DNA from: Paraspadella gotoi
Lineage: Eukaryota; Chaetognatha
Direction of reading: 5' to 3'
Length of the DNA stretch: 64,000 nucleotides
Assembly (NCBI GenBank): GCA_051294375.1
Contig: CM119271.1
Span: 2,849,611-2,913,610 of the forward strand
Shown here in pieces: positions 20,651-32,908 of this stretch (position 1 is the first letter of the stretch; each line of letters starts with the position of its first letter). Position numbers and translations under genes: made by a program. Under the pieces are notes generated by a model, which was not told the DNA's origin, made no database searches, and saw only the letters and a program-made list of their open reading frames with translations.

Positions 20651-23296
20651 CATAACAACAACGAAAACGAAAGGTTTATCGCATCATGTCTACAGATATT
20701 TATATTATAATAATTTTAAAAGGTCACATGTTTTAAAAAAAGATTTAAAATTTTAAATAATTCACTTTTGACTCTTTTAATTGAACCGAGGCTGGGCAGC
20801 TTAATTTTATGAAATTGGTACAACCAATATGTTAGAGCTTTTGTAAGTATATCATTCTCTTCACATTTTTAAGGGCTTTCAGAGGATATGAATAATGATA
20901 TTATCTTACAGAAAGAACCGATAGGTTTCGCCATCATGCACCGTTTCCTCATCATTTCTCCTCATCCTCCTCCCCCTCCTCCCGGAGATCCAGGCTCGAG
21001 TCCAGGGTTTAGGTTTTTCATTCACGCTTTTTCCTCTCTTTCTCTCTCACCGTCCCTCTCCCGTTCAGTCTCTGTTACCATTTTTTTTACCGCCAATTTA
21101 GCCGCTTACATTATATTTTCCTTTCCCACCATTTTCCCCCGTCTTTACTTACCTAGATTTCAGTCAGACTTACCCGACCTTAGAGTCTTAATTAATACTT
21201 TGTCTAAAATAAATGTTAAAAGTTTAAAAAAAATTCAATTTAAAAACAGTGAGTTGGAAAATAAAACCCCATTTTAAAAGCCAACTTTCTCCACTCATTG
21301 TCAAGCATATCTTAACTGATCAATATAAAATTAGAACACATAAATGATTTTTGTATTTTTTACTCAACTAACTTTTAAAATCAATTAAATAACCACTGGT
21401 TTGCAAATGGCAGCGTTTTTCTACCGGCGGTTGTAAAATTTTCACCATGTAAGTCGTGAAGATCGAAAATGGGCGGCCGACTTCACAGATCTCTGGTGAA
21501 AACGTTCAAAATTAAACGTATCATCCTCCTTCACATATCTTTCCAAAAAAATGTAAATTCGATTGATCATTTACGATTTCTTATTTGTACTCGAATGAAT
21601 TCCGCCTCACGAATTTCGCCACTCTCTCATCCGAAAATATCTTTCTCGCATTCAAAATGCAAATTCTATTTTCATTTTTAATTTCAAATGTTCATATATG
21701 TAAATTCGTCATACTCCCCTACATAAAAAAACAAAACAAAACAAAACAAAAATCTTAATTTTAATGTTTTTCATTCCCAATACGTCCGCCGCGATCCAGG
21801 CGACGATCCCAATACTATATAAATTAAATAATAATAATATCGACAAAAAGAAAAATAATAAAGAAATGAATTGGAAAAAACCTGAAATATTTTTGTTAAC
21901 AAAATTCCACTAATCTTTTATTTTCCTTATCATGAATTACATATCACAACGTTCGTCCTCGTGAGATCAACAAAGGATCAAACTTTAGTCTTCTTGCTTT
22001 AGGGTTATTTTAAGTATGTTTTAACTGATTTGTAGGCAAAGAATAACATTATTTGCGATAATATTTTTAGCAGGATTTGTCAAAAAAATTTTGACCTGTG
22101 CCAAAAAGTTTTTTTTTAAATGACTGCAATTCATATGTATTGCAGGACTACCCAAGGCCCACCTATTACTAAAATTTAAAACCATAATTTTCACAAATAA
22201 GGAAGTTAAGCATCATTGAAAAAATAACCCATCAAAAATATCAGCACTGATAAATATGGCAAAAATGTTTTCAATAGTAACAACATTTTTACAAAAGTTT
22301 ACAAACCCTCTTGAGTACAAGTTAGCAAAATTTTAAAATATATCAGAGCTATGCTAGTTTTTAAAATTTTTTTTACCCAATTTTAGTGGTTTAGGATTAT
22401 TTATTTGAAAAATTGCTTCAATGGGCAATTGCCAGACATCCGGACAACTTCCTATAAATTCCTCAAGCCATTTATCCTATAAATGGAAAAGTTATTCCAT
22501 GTACAGACTTACGACATTCTAGGTTTCCGGTACTGTAACAAACTGTTTAGAAACAATTTTTCTACTTCGTTTTTCGTTTGACTTACATAAGGATTAAGCG
22601 ACACGAGATTTACACTTTATAATTTTATCCTCAATTTCCCCCCGATTGGTTGTCGTGCCGTTTCTTGATTGGTCGAATTACCGTTCGTCTCCTAAATTGA
22701 ATAACAGAAAATTAAACAAGTTCTTCAAGATTTTGGCCGCACTGAACCTAATGCTGCTAACTCGTATCTCCGTCATTTTTCATCCGCTTTTTTTCCGATT
22801 TTTTCTTTTGATCCTTTGTGGCTTTATTTTCCCAACGCGCCCCATTTAATTATGAATTCAGAATTATTTTTTTTTCTGAAATAAAAGAAACAATTTGACA
22901 GTTAAGACGATAAAAAGATAAAACGATAAAACAATAAAAGAAACAATTTGACATTCAAACGATAAATGAGCATTGAGCAAGACTAATTCCACTAATAGCA
23001 CTAAAAATAAAAAGATAATCTTATAAAATTCAACAATTAAGGATCAATCGCGGATACTGCAAATTGGAAAATTATTAAGTATGCCGATGAAAATCACGAG
23101 TAAATATTATCATTATGGTTCCTAACATTTACACTAGGTCATTGCCTTTTTTTTAAAGTCTGCAAACTGCAAATTGGAAAAGTATTAAGTATACCAATAA
23201 AAATCACGAATCACGAATTCAGAATTAAGTAATTTTTTTTTCAGGTTAGAATAATATTTTTAGATTTAAAAATTAAGTCAGAGATTTTGGTTCATT
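20651..23296. other. Gene-free stretch
   Basis: AT-rich DNA with short open frames only. Notable items are a second copy of a 43-bp block at 21407-21449 (first at 20093-20135), (CAAAA)n at 21730-21751 and a tRNA T-arm-like GGCTCGAGTCC at 20991. No gene is supported. Confidence 0.5.
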
Positions 23297-23437
23297 ATGA
23301 AATTGGTACAACCAATATAAAAAGTATCCATTCATTTAATAAATAAGCTATCTTGCCCCTCACTTGACTATGGACAGGCTTTGGTGATTTAAGGCCTCCA
23401 TCACTCTCACAAGATAATGACATAGCAGATCCATGTG
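23297..23437 (+). repeat. GGTACAACCAAT dispersed repeat, upstream of the P450 start
   Basis: A 3'-shortened copy of the family at 13000-13262 that ends ~225 bp before the P450 ATG at 23663, so it may lie in the promoter or 5' leader. Confidence 0.65.
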
Positions 23438-23662
23438 ATTATAGATTATGGTTAAGGTGATTAGGTTTTACGGTTAGAGTTAAAAATAATATTTAGCGAT
23501 TTAGGTTAAATATTAAGTTAAAATTAAATTAAAGAAACTGAAACGGGGCGCTATTGAGAAAGAAAGCCTATTTTTATTTTTTAAATAAAAAAAAACTGGT
23601 AAACAAAAGGAGAGACCATCGCGCCACGCCCACTTCCGTTTTGACTTACCTCTTCCTAAACG

Positions 23663-24332
23663 ATGTCTCTCTCCACACTCCTCCTCCTCTCTCTCTCTCT
23701 CCTCCTCGTCTACTTCCTCACCAAGATTCTCTCCCGACCCAAATGCACTGTGCCGTCCGGGCCGCGTGGCCACTGGTTGATGGGCCACAGCCTCTTGCCC
23801 ATCGAACGACTCACTCCATCATTGCTGGAGTGGAGCAAAGACTATGGGTCCGTCTTTAAATTTTCCTTGTTTCCGTTTTTGCCGCCGGATTTCGTGATCG
23901 TCAACGATTTGGATACGGCCAAGAGGTGAGTTCCATTTCGATTAACTGTCGCAAATGAGTTGAACGAATTTATTCGAGAATATTATTATATTTCTGTTTA
24001 GCAAACAACGATTTCTTTTTATTTAAAAAAAAATCTTAAAAGCATAAAGATCGAGCCGCTTTCTGATAGTAACCAAATATTGATGCGATGATAACCAAAT
24101 ATTGATGCGATGATAACCAAATATTGACGCGATGATAACCAATAATTGATGCGATGATAACAAAATGACTGATGTGATGATAATCAAATGATTGATGCGA
24201 TGATAGTCATTCATTGATATGATGATAATCATTCATTGATACGATGATAGTCATTCATTGATGCGATGATAGTGATTCATTGACGCGCTGAATCATTCAT
24301 CGTAAATAAAACAAACAAATGCGTGTATGAGT

Positions 24333-24391
<59 letters not shown>

Positions 24392-24758
24392 AGAGAGAGA
24401 GAGAGAAGGAGGGAGAGATGAGAAGAGAGATGAGAGAGAGAGTTTTCCCACCAACGAGACGCATTATTAGGTCACTCTCGTTTATATCGGTTATCCGTTG
24501 CCTCGCAACGGCGTCGTGAAATTGGGTCTATGTTGATTTTTTTTATACACGTAACGCGTTATTAGGTCATGTCCTCGACATTGTTTACTTGTTGCTCCGC
24601 AACGACCACGAAATCTAGTTAAGTAAGTTATTGTATTTTTGGGATTTTGTATTTGAGATAAAAATAATAAATGGCGATAATAAAAGTTTTTAGAAGGAAA
24701 AAATCCACGAAAATCTCGGAATAAATGGCGATAATAAAAGTTTTTAGAAGGAAAAAAA

Positions 24759-24812
<54 letters not shown>

Positions 24813-25260
24813 AAAGAGATAGAGGGAGAAAAAGATTGTTTCTTTTTTTAGGAAGAAACCAGACCGAGGTCAAATTTAATATTTGCATATTTAATTAATT
24901 TATAAATAGTTATCACAACTCAAATAATTATTATTTAAAAAAAGTTTAAAAATGATTAAATATATACACTAAAAATATTTATTAAATTTAATAATAGTAC
25001 AAATTATCAGAATAACAAAAAAAGTAATGTTTTAATTTGACTATATCTCTCTTATCAACTCCTATTTTAGAATTAATTTGCCAATAGTGGGCCAACCGGT
25101 CCAAAGTTGCAATAATAAATAAAACAATTTTTTTTTTTTATAATGTGACGCATGCACAATATTATGCGGCGAAAGTGCTGCATATATAATAGGTCACATT
25201 AGCTGATTTATATGTGATAATGCATATCATTATAAGTTATTCTTCATTTTTTAAAAAAAT

Positions 25261-25309
<49 letters not shown>

Positions 25310-28300
25310 AAAAGAAAAACGGAATTCTTTCCAATTATATCTCAGATATAAATTTGGGATTTTGTATTGAAAAAAAAAGCGCGGAATAAATGGCGATAAT
25401 AAAAGTTTTGAGAAGGAAAAAAATAATCAGAATTTTTCAAAAAACGAACGATCGTACAGAGTGAGAGAGACAGAAAGACAGAAGAGAGAAAGAGAGAAGA
25501 AAGAGAGACAGAAGAGAAAAGAGAGAACAAAGAGACAGAAAGAAAGAGAAAGCTGGAAGCCAGCTGAACAGTCACTGCAGAACCTGAACTCGTTTTTTAA
25601 GGGTTCAGAAAAAGCCAGCAACTGACAAATATAAGAAAAAAAATCTATATATAATTTAAAGAAATAAAAGAAAGGCAAAAATATGTTACAATTGTTTACA
25701 ATTGGAAATTTTTCCAATTTTTTCCAATCGCAGCTTGTAAAAGATTTATTTATATTTGTATTAAATTAAGATATAGCTTCTCATTAAAAAAATCCTTTGA
25801 GTTCCCATTTTTATTAAAATTTAAAACAAATTTTTTGAATTCATCTTCAATATTATATACTGCAATATGTAAATTAGATTAAAGCATTTCTATATACTAA
25901 TTTGGATATTAAGGAGTACTTTAATCTCATTTGCATATTGCAGTAAATCATAATGAAGTGGAAATTCAAACAAAAAAATACTTAAATCCAAAGTAATATG
26001 AAAATATCACAGCTATTTCAAGATGAAAAGCCATATCTAATTTTTAACTTACTATGATCGCACACTTTTTTTAAAACTTTATCATAATTCATAATAATTT
26101 TTATTTAAAAAAAACGGTAAGTCACAGCCAAACCTATAAAAGCGTAGTAGTTTTTATATATGAAAACAGCGTGACGGACGACGACGACGACGACGACGAC
26201 GTCACAAAGAAGCAACCCTAAAACATTATAGAGCCTGACCCGGCTTCGCCGGTCAAGGCTCGATAAAAACGTACACGTTTCGACTAAAAAAAAAAAAAAT
26301 TCGTTGTTTACAAACGAAACAAACTTTTTTCTTGTGTCAAATACTAACATGATTTTTTTTTTTTTTTTTTTTTTTTGCAAATTCTTTCGTTTTTCTCTTC
26401 TTTCGTCTCTTCTCTTCTCTCTTCTTCTCTTCTCTTCTGTCCTCTTTCTTTTCTTTACTTTTCTTTTCTTTTTTTCTGCATCTTCTCTCCTCTCTCTCTC
26501 CCCCCCCCTCAAAAGATTCCTCTCCGATAAAACCTTCGCCGGTCGCGACGAATCCGACTCCACCTTCAGGCGCTACCTCAACCCGTCCCTCAGCGGCGTC
26601 GCCAATCAGTCCATCTCCGCCGCCTGGAGGGATCTCCACAAGTTCGTCACTTCGACCCTCTCGTCGATGGGCTTCGGCCGATCGCGCATGGAGGCCGCGG
26701 TGCTGAGCGAGGCCGACGCCCTCGTCGACGCGGTGCTGGGGCGTCGAGGAAAGCCGTTCGCTCCGGACGGGCTGCTGCGGGTCGCCGTGTCGAACGTGAT
26801 CACCAACGTGGTGTTCGGAGAGCGGGCGGAGATCGGGGGGCCGTCCAGGCTGCACGACTCTTTGAAGGTGTTGAGGATCGTGGGGAATGAATATGTAAAT
26901 TAATAAATAAACAAAATTAAGTTAAAAAGTATGTTAAAAAATTAATAGAAAAATAAATAAAAAATTAATGACAAATAGATAAATAAAACGTATAAAAATG
27001 TCGAAAAAATGCCTTGTGATTGGAATAAAGAGAAACAAATAAATACATAAAAAAACGTACACTATTTAAAACATTTTTAATTATTTTGTTCGTCATCTCA
27101 TTAGATTGAATTTATTAATTGATTTATTACTTTCTTAATTCATCAAAACCAAACTTTAAAAGACGATCGCCAACGGTTTCCTCTACCTCATCACCCATCC
27201 TCTCTACGCCTTCTTCCCCTCCGTGGCCAAACTCATCCAGACGAGCCGCTTCAACGACATCGTCGACTCTTACGAGTTCGTCTGCGGATTCATCCAGGAT
27301 TCCTTGAAGCGGCACGAGGCTACGGTTTGGATTGGAGGGGGCTGATCGGAGTGGTAGTGATGGAGATGGAGATGATCAACTGTCTCTTCAACACCCCAAT
27401 AATCTCCACAGGTCGACCCCGAAGATCCCCGCGATTTCCTCGACGCTATCGTCCTCGAGCGACGAGCGAATCCGGGAGCCGAGCATCTTTCCGACGACAA
27501 TCTCCATCACACGGTCGGTCGCGTGGAAAACGATGCCGCGAGCAATTCACCGTTCGTTGCACACAAGGTCCCGAACTTCGGATCGGGCTGTAGTCCGTCA
27601 CTGCAGGAGAGTTAGACGCCCCGTCCCGCTTTCTTGTGAGAATGAGCAGGGCGCGAATCCGGTTCCTTTGGGTCGGGGAGTAGCTCGTGCTACCTCCGGC
27701 GCCATAGGTGCTGCTGATTCTCGGACAAGTAACGGGGTATGAAATATTACCGATAAACATCTGTACATCCTTTTTTTTTTTTTCCTTTTTTCTTTTTTTC
27801 CTTCCTCTCGCCAATACCCATCAATATATCAAAGCTCCGACTGACCACACTCCGACTGACCACACTCTTTCCACTCCAGGTGTTCGATCTCTTCCTCGGC
27901 GGCACCGACACGACCACTCACGTCCTCGACTGGATCATCGCCTGGTTCGTCAAGTTTCCCGAGATCAGGCGCCGACTTCTCGATGAGGTCCATCAGGCGT
28001 TCGGTCAGGACGGGGCGCCCGTTTTGTCCGCTTTAAGGTGGATCGAGTCCTTTGAATATTTTTTTAAATTTTTAAATACGAAATAATTTTTATCGTTTTA
28101 TTCTTAGCTTACTATACTATACTATAGTTTAATTTTAAAATATTTAGATTTTTAAAATTATATACGAGACTGTGAGAGAGTCTTGATAGAAAGCTTGCAG
28201 GGACCTGCTATGTCATTATCTTGTAAGAGTGATGGAGGCCTTAAACCACCAAAGCCTGTCCAAAGTCAGGGGCAAGATAACTTATTTATTAAATGAATGG

Positions 28301-29819
28301 GTAATTTTTATATTGGTTGTACCAATTTCCTTTCCATAGTTATATATTATTTTTTAAAAAATAATTTATAAATTTTTAAAAATTATTATTATAAAAGTAT
28401 TAATTTTGTATTAATATGAATAAAATATTTTATTATAATTTTTTATATTGTGATTAAATTTTGTTGAATGAAAGCCGAAACTTGTCTGATCAATAAAAAT
28501 AAAATCGTTGATGTATCAAGACTTTGTCTTTAATTTCAAATTTTTTATATTAAACTAAAATTAATTAATAATCTAGCCTAATGTGTTTTATGATCCTTCC
28601 CTCATTTCCAGCTCCATGCATTACTTCCAAGCCTTCGTGGACGAAGTGTTGCGACGATCCTCGGTGGCCGACTTCGCCGCGCCCCACACTGCCGTCAAAG
28701 AAGGCGCCACCTTCGATGGATACGAAATCCCGAGAGGAACGCAGATCATGGTGAATCTTTAGTGCAGGGCGATTTTGGATCATAATAGGTCAAGTCAAGT
28801 CAAACCAGTCAAAATCAGTTGAGATTCTTCAAGTAATGTATGTTATACATAAATTGTACGTATATGACAGTTTAAACTTAATAAGATAATTATACTGAAC
28901 TACTATGGCAACGGAGGGACATGTGTGATGCTTAAAGAGTGAGGCATCGCCCGACAGATGGAACTCAGGGTTTTGGATCTGCAGTGACCACCCCATGTCA
29001 CTGGCGTGTTTATGCCGACACCATCACACTCTAACCAGCGTGACCGTGAGAGGATTGAACCCGGAACTCACGGTTGGTGAACGAGTAATTAGCTGTCCAA
29101 GCAAATGGTACGAACTGAGTTTTACCAAGCTATACGGGAGGCGAATTTAGGATTCGCCACCCTACCTTATTTGCAATTATAACCCACTCCTTATCGCTTA
29201 ACTTACGGAATACAATGACCTAAAAGTTTCGACGATTTTAACATGAAAAGGGTGACAAAGTTTTTACATTTGTTCAGCTTAACACCTCTTCTTTTCCAAA
29301 GTCTGTGTCTGTTTTTTCTAGCTTATCTAATAAGTTATTAGCATTTTATTCGATTTTTTTTTACTTTTTTTTCAATTAAAATTAATATGATATCAAAAAT
29401 TATATTTTGAAATTTTTTTTTTTTTTCGCAATATGAAATTTTTGTTCAACATTGAAAAAAAAAGGTGGATCTCTTTGTTGTACCATTTCCGTCCCCCATT
29501 CCCTATCGAGGTCAACATCTACGCGTGCCATCACGACCCGACCGTGTGGGACGACCCCAAAGACTTCCGCCCCGAGCGTTTCCTCGACGCCGAGGGCCGC
29601 TACGTCAAAAGCGACGAGCTGCTGTCCTTCGGCTTCGGGACGCGGCGCTGCATCGGCGAGAAGCTGGCGCGGCTGGAGATCTTCGTCTTCGTCGTGCGGC
29701 TGCTGCAGCGGGTGGAGTTCCGGCTGGCCGAGGGTTCCGAAATGCCGGCCATGGAAGGCAGGAAGCCGTTCTTGAGGGCGCCGGAGAATTACGAGGTCGT
29801 GGCGACGGCGTTGGGGTGA
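23663..29819 (+). CDS. Cytochrome P450 monooxygenase, clan-2-like, seven exons
   Basis: Exons 23663-23925, 26516-26894, 27163-27324, 27412-27513, 27880-28037, 28612-28750 and 29511-29819 join in frame (1512 nt, 503 residues plus TGA) with GT-AG introns of phase 2,0,0,0,2,0. The N-terminus has a hydrophobic ER anchor (~5-19) followed by the hinge PSGPRG (31-36). Landmarks are W125-R126 of helix C, the oxygen-activating GGTDTT of helix I (309-314), ExxR as E366-R369, PERF (422-425) and the haem loop FGFGTRRCIG with C448 as the iron ligand. All key residues are present and the length is typical of a microsomal P450. The family resembles animal clan 2 (CYP1/2/17-like); the substrate is unknown. 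Introns 3 and 4 are short (87 and 366 bp), while intron 1 (2.6 kb) is filled with repeats. The donor of exon 4 (gtcggt) is weak, the least certain junction. No promoter motif is identified. Confidence 0.95.
24062..24410 (+). repeat. ~23-bp tandem repeat plus GA tract in P450 intron 1
   Basis: About ten diverged units of ATTGATGCGATGATAACCAA type (24062-24300), followed by ACAAATGCGTGTATGAGTGA and a (GA)n tract to ~24410. The inverted relative is at 14750-14936. Confidence 0.75.
24666..25421 (+). repeat. Three direct copies of a 38-bp block beside GA tracts
   Basis: AATAAATGGCGATAATAAAA followed by GTTTT.AGAAGGAAAAAA occurs at ~24666-24703, 24719-24757 and 25384-25421, all in P450 intron 1. 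GA tracts lie next to them (24761-24810, 25265-25307). Likely slippage or short tandem duplication; no coding content. Confidence 0.75.
25761..26048. mobile_element. Palindromic AT-rich MITE, copy 2, in P450 intron 1
   Basis: Same nested palindrome as 9939-10192: outer arms around ATATAGCTTC and GCCATATCTAATTTTTAAC, inner pair TACTGCAATATGTAAATTAGA and CATTTGCATATTGCAGTAAA. Copies differ in the spacer. Confidence 0.6.
28163..28332 (-). repeat. GGTACAACCAAT dispersed repeat in P450 intron 5
   Basis: Inverted copy of the 13000-13262 family, ending in TATTGGTTGTACCAATTTC. Its orientation is opposite to the copy upstream of the gene. Confidence 0.65.
28904..29162 (+). mobile_element. TGTGGCGAATCC family element in P450 intron 6
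   Basis: Uninterrupted ~260-bp relative of 15060-15948 in the opposite orientation. On the minus strand it carries a tRNA B-box-like GGGTTCAATCC. It provides the empty-site reference for the 8-bp duplication of the insertion at 15246-15866. Confidence 0.65.
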
Positions 29820-29935
29820 CGGAAGAGGTGGAGGTGGGTTGGAGGTGGAAATGGGGAAATGAGAACTTCGTTACGTGATTTGTATTAATTAATTAATTAA
29901 TTATAATTCTGTTGCTCTAAATGTCTGTAATTGTA

Positions 29936-30186
29936 TGTAGTCGGGCATTTCATAAGTTCACCCCGCAAGCATGACCTGGCGACTCATTGACTCATGACCA
30001 CTAGGTCCCGGGTTCAATCCCAACCAGGGAGCAACACTGCGGGAAGCGTCTGGACAGCCGTAAACCGCCTTAGGGACCTGGAAAACCCTCAAGCCTGGTT
30101 CCAAGCTCAGGACCCGATCCATGGCTGCTGAGGGGGCATAGAAGTTACGAATAGTCATCTTCATCCCACTTAACGCCTTATCCACA
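29936..30186 (+). mobile_element. TGTAGTCGGGCATT family element, full copy
   Basis: 251 bp from TGTAGTCGGGCATT to CCTTATCCACA, with GGGTTCAATCCC (tRNA B-box-like) at 30010-30021. Other copies lie at 13759-13898, 39706-39917 and 40400-40588. The ends have the TG...CA form of LTRs, but no second copy in tandem is seen, so it may be a SINE or a solo LTR. It begins ~115 bp after the P450 stop. Confidence 0.65.
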
Positions 30187-30859
30187 TACTATATGTAAAT
30201 GTAAAGAAGGAAAGAAGGAAAGAAAGGAAGTAAGAAAGAAAGAAAAAGAATGTAATAGAATGACAAAAAAAAAATAAAGAAGAAAGAAAGAGAAAGAAAG
30301 AAAGAAATAAACAAAGAAATAAAAAAAGATAAATTGAAAGAAAGAAATGAGGAACGAACCAAGAATGTTTTTTTTACCTTCATACTGTAGTCTGTAGACT
30401 AGTGTGTAGTCTGTAATAAGTATACTATTAAAATATAAACAAATGTAAATATGTGTATTACTGATATATTGTAAAAATTGACTGATCTTGCTGGTAAAAA
30501 GATGTTCGTTCTCAAAATCGTCTGCCTCAGTTTCTCGCATTAATCACGAAGTCATTTTTCTTATCATCTTATCGCACTTTTTACCGACGCATAAATATAG
30601 CAGACGACGACGACATAAAAATCTAAAGGAAAGATCGTAAGCGCTGTTCTTAACTTATCTTAGATTATAGAAATATTCGTATTAGTCAGCTTTCTAATTG
30701 TTGAGGACACATAATAACTAATATGTAGGACAAAGATTATTTTTATGTTTTTTTATGATCCCATAGGGCAAATATTTTCGGCGTTGCCAAGGTGATAAAA
30801 AGGGTCACGAGGATGAGGTCGGTCGTTTTTAACCGGAGTCGAATTTGGCGCTGGAGCGA

Positions 30860-30942
30860 GCGAGAGAGAGAGAGAGAGAGGTTTTGGACCCCGAGTTCGT
30901 TAAGAAAAATATAGATGGGAGAGAGGAGAGAAGTTTGTGAAT

Positions 30943-31009
<67 letters not shown>
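30860..31009 (+). repeat. (GA)n tracts
   Basis: GA tracts at 30862-30881 and 30945-31009, separated by a short unique piece. Confidence 0.85.
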
Positions 31010-31242
31010 GATAACTACCGGGAACTCTCTGTTCATTAATTTAAATATTTCTTTAACAAACAAACAAACTAATGTAAGCTCGTGACGAAATAAAAAACGA
31101 GGGTTTTACAATTGGCTTAACAAGAAAAAGTCTTCCGCTCTCCCTTGCGGTTGAAATCGTAATATGAAGATAGAAGACGGTTTGAAAAGGATTCATTTTT
31201 TTGCAAAAATTAGTTGGTGTAAGATTTCTTTTTCTTACACAC

Positions 31243-31662
31243 AATCGGAAAGATAGCTTATTTATTAAATGAATGGAAAATTTTTATATTGGTTGTAGCA
31301 ATTTCATAAAATTCAGCTCCTTGTATTTTGATGCTGGGCGTAGAACAATATAGTATTCCCCGATCTAATACTTAAGGGAGTGGTCTTTTCATACAATTGA
31401 AACATTCTTTGAAATATTTTCCACTTCATTGATAGGTACTGTGGGAGTGAATAAAAGAGACTGTGAGAGAGTCTTGATTGAAAGCTTGCAGGGACCTGCT
31501 ATGTCATTATTTTTTAAGAGTGATGGAGGCCTTAAACCACCAAAGCCTGTCCAGCCTGTAAGCCTGTAAGCTTAAAGCCTGTCCAAAGTCAGGGGCAATA
31601 TTGCTGATTCATTAAATGAATGGATAATGATTGGATAATTTTTATATTGGTTGTACCAATTA
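31243..31662 (-). repeat. GGTACAACCAAT dispersed repeat, two joined copies
   Basis: A partial copy (31243-31315) is followed by a fuller inverted copy (~31380-31662) ending at GGTTGTACCAAT. The second contains a small local duplication of AAGCCTGT (31548-31580). Confidence 0.6.
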
Positions 31663-32051
31663 CACAAACATGTCCGGGCGTACATCCGGTTACATGAGAT
31701 TTCACCCGGTTACATTCGGGTACATTTCATTTGAACCATATTACATCCGGTTTGGTGACAACAACAACGACAACAACAACAACCTTAACGACTCTTAAAC
31801 TTACCTAAATCGTGACCTACGACTTAAGGTCAAATAGTTAATTGACCACTAGATTCGTTTCGACTCTTATTGTTATTTTTACTATTGTCTTTTCTCTTTT
31901 TGTTATTGTCGTTTTTCTCTCTGAAAATGATTTTGATCATTACATGTTGTAAATAAATTCGTGAAACGTCTTCTTATTTTCTTCTTTAAATTTCTATCAA
32001 GTTATTTACCAAACCGGTTACATTCATTTACATTTGGTAATATCCAGTTTC

Positions 32052-32176
32052 ATCCCGTAGTTCGCCGGTGCAACGAGGTCGAGTCGCTCTCGCGGTTTTC
32101 AGAGCTGCTCGTTAACGACCGAGAGAGTCGGCCGAGTCGCGGCCGGCATTACACCAACTCCCACGAAACCCGCTAT
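32052..32176 (+). other. Possible isolated exon, unidentified
   Basis: A GC-rich island of ~125 bp in AT-rich DNA, preceded by TCCAG (acceptor-like) and followed by C|GTATAT (donor-like). It is open in the frame reading VVRRCNEVESLSRFSELLVN onward. I recognise no family and no partner exon, so it may be chance. Confidence 0.2.
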
Positions 32177-32381
32177 CGTATATATTTTGTCATAAATAGA
32201 CATATATGAGGCCTAACTAGTTGAATATTAGTGTTTTCTGTCAGTTATTTATAAAACTGTCATTTATGTATCTGATAAAAAAACAAATTGTCTCTACTGT
32301 TTTGGATCGGTGCCCATCCAACCTTTCCTCATCAGTTCCTTCTCCCCCTCCTAGTGATTTTTATTGCTGATGGATGCAATA

Positions 32382-32382
32382 A

Positions 32383-32445
<63 letters not shown>

Positions 32446-32446
32446 G
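32382..32446 (+). repeat. (GTC)n microsatellite
   Basis: About 21 GTC units. Confidence 0.95.
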
Positions 32447-32546
32447 ATTGTCAAAATTCGCCGTTGTGCTTCATCTGCCGAGAAGATTGGCTCATCAAAG
32501 GCAACGAATATTGTTTGCTTTTTTATTAAACTTTGTTTGCTTTGTC

Positions 32547-32549
<3 letters not shown>

Positions 32550-32606
<57 letters not shown>
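32550..32606 (+). repeat. (CT)n microsatellite
   Basis: About 28 CT units, ending in CTCACTCACTC. Confidence 0.95.
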
Positions 32607-32613
<7 letters not shown>

Positions 32614-32908
32614 ACTCACTCATTTTTTACTCTTTCTTTCCCAATTGAATACAGTTTGACTAGACAAATTCATCTGACATTATATTGCGGAGATAAATGA
32701 CTCATATAATGTAAAAGGTTAGTTACCGTATTCAAATCATTTTCTCAAAATGTCAAAAAATCGAAATGAACCAAATAATTATCACTAAAACTCTATTTAA
32801 AAAAAATAAAATTGAGATTTACTTTTTTCAGTTGTCAATGAAATTTTTAACAGAATATGTGATTTAAATTGGTCTATCCGACGGAATACAAGAGAGCGAC
32901 GAGGCCGG

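Noticed and set aside
20985-21005. GGCTCGAGTCC as part of a tRNA gene
   Set aside because: The flanking bases do not form a T-stem and no acceptor, D or anticodon arm is present.
26337-26855. Minus-strand 172-codon frame opposite P450 exon 2
   Set aside because: It is the antisense shadow of a GC-rich coding exon. The sense strand carries P450 motifs and correct splice sites.
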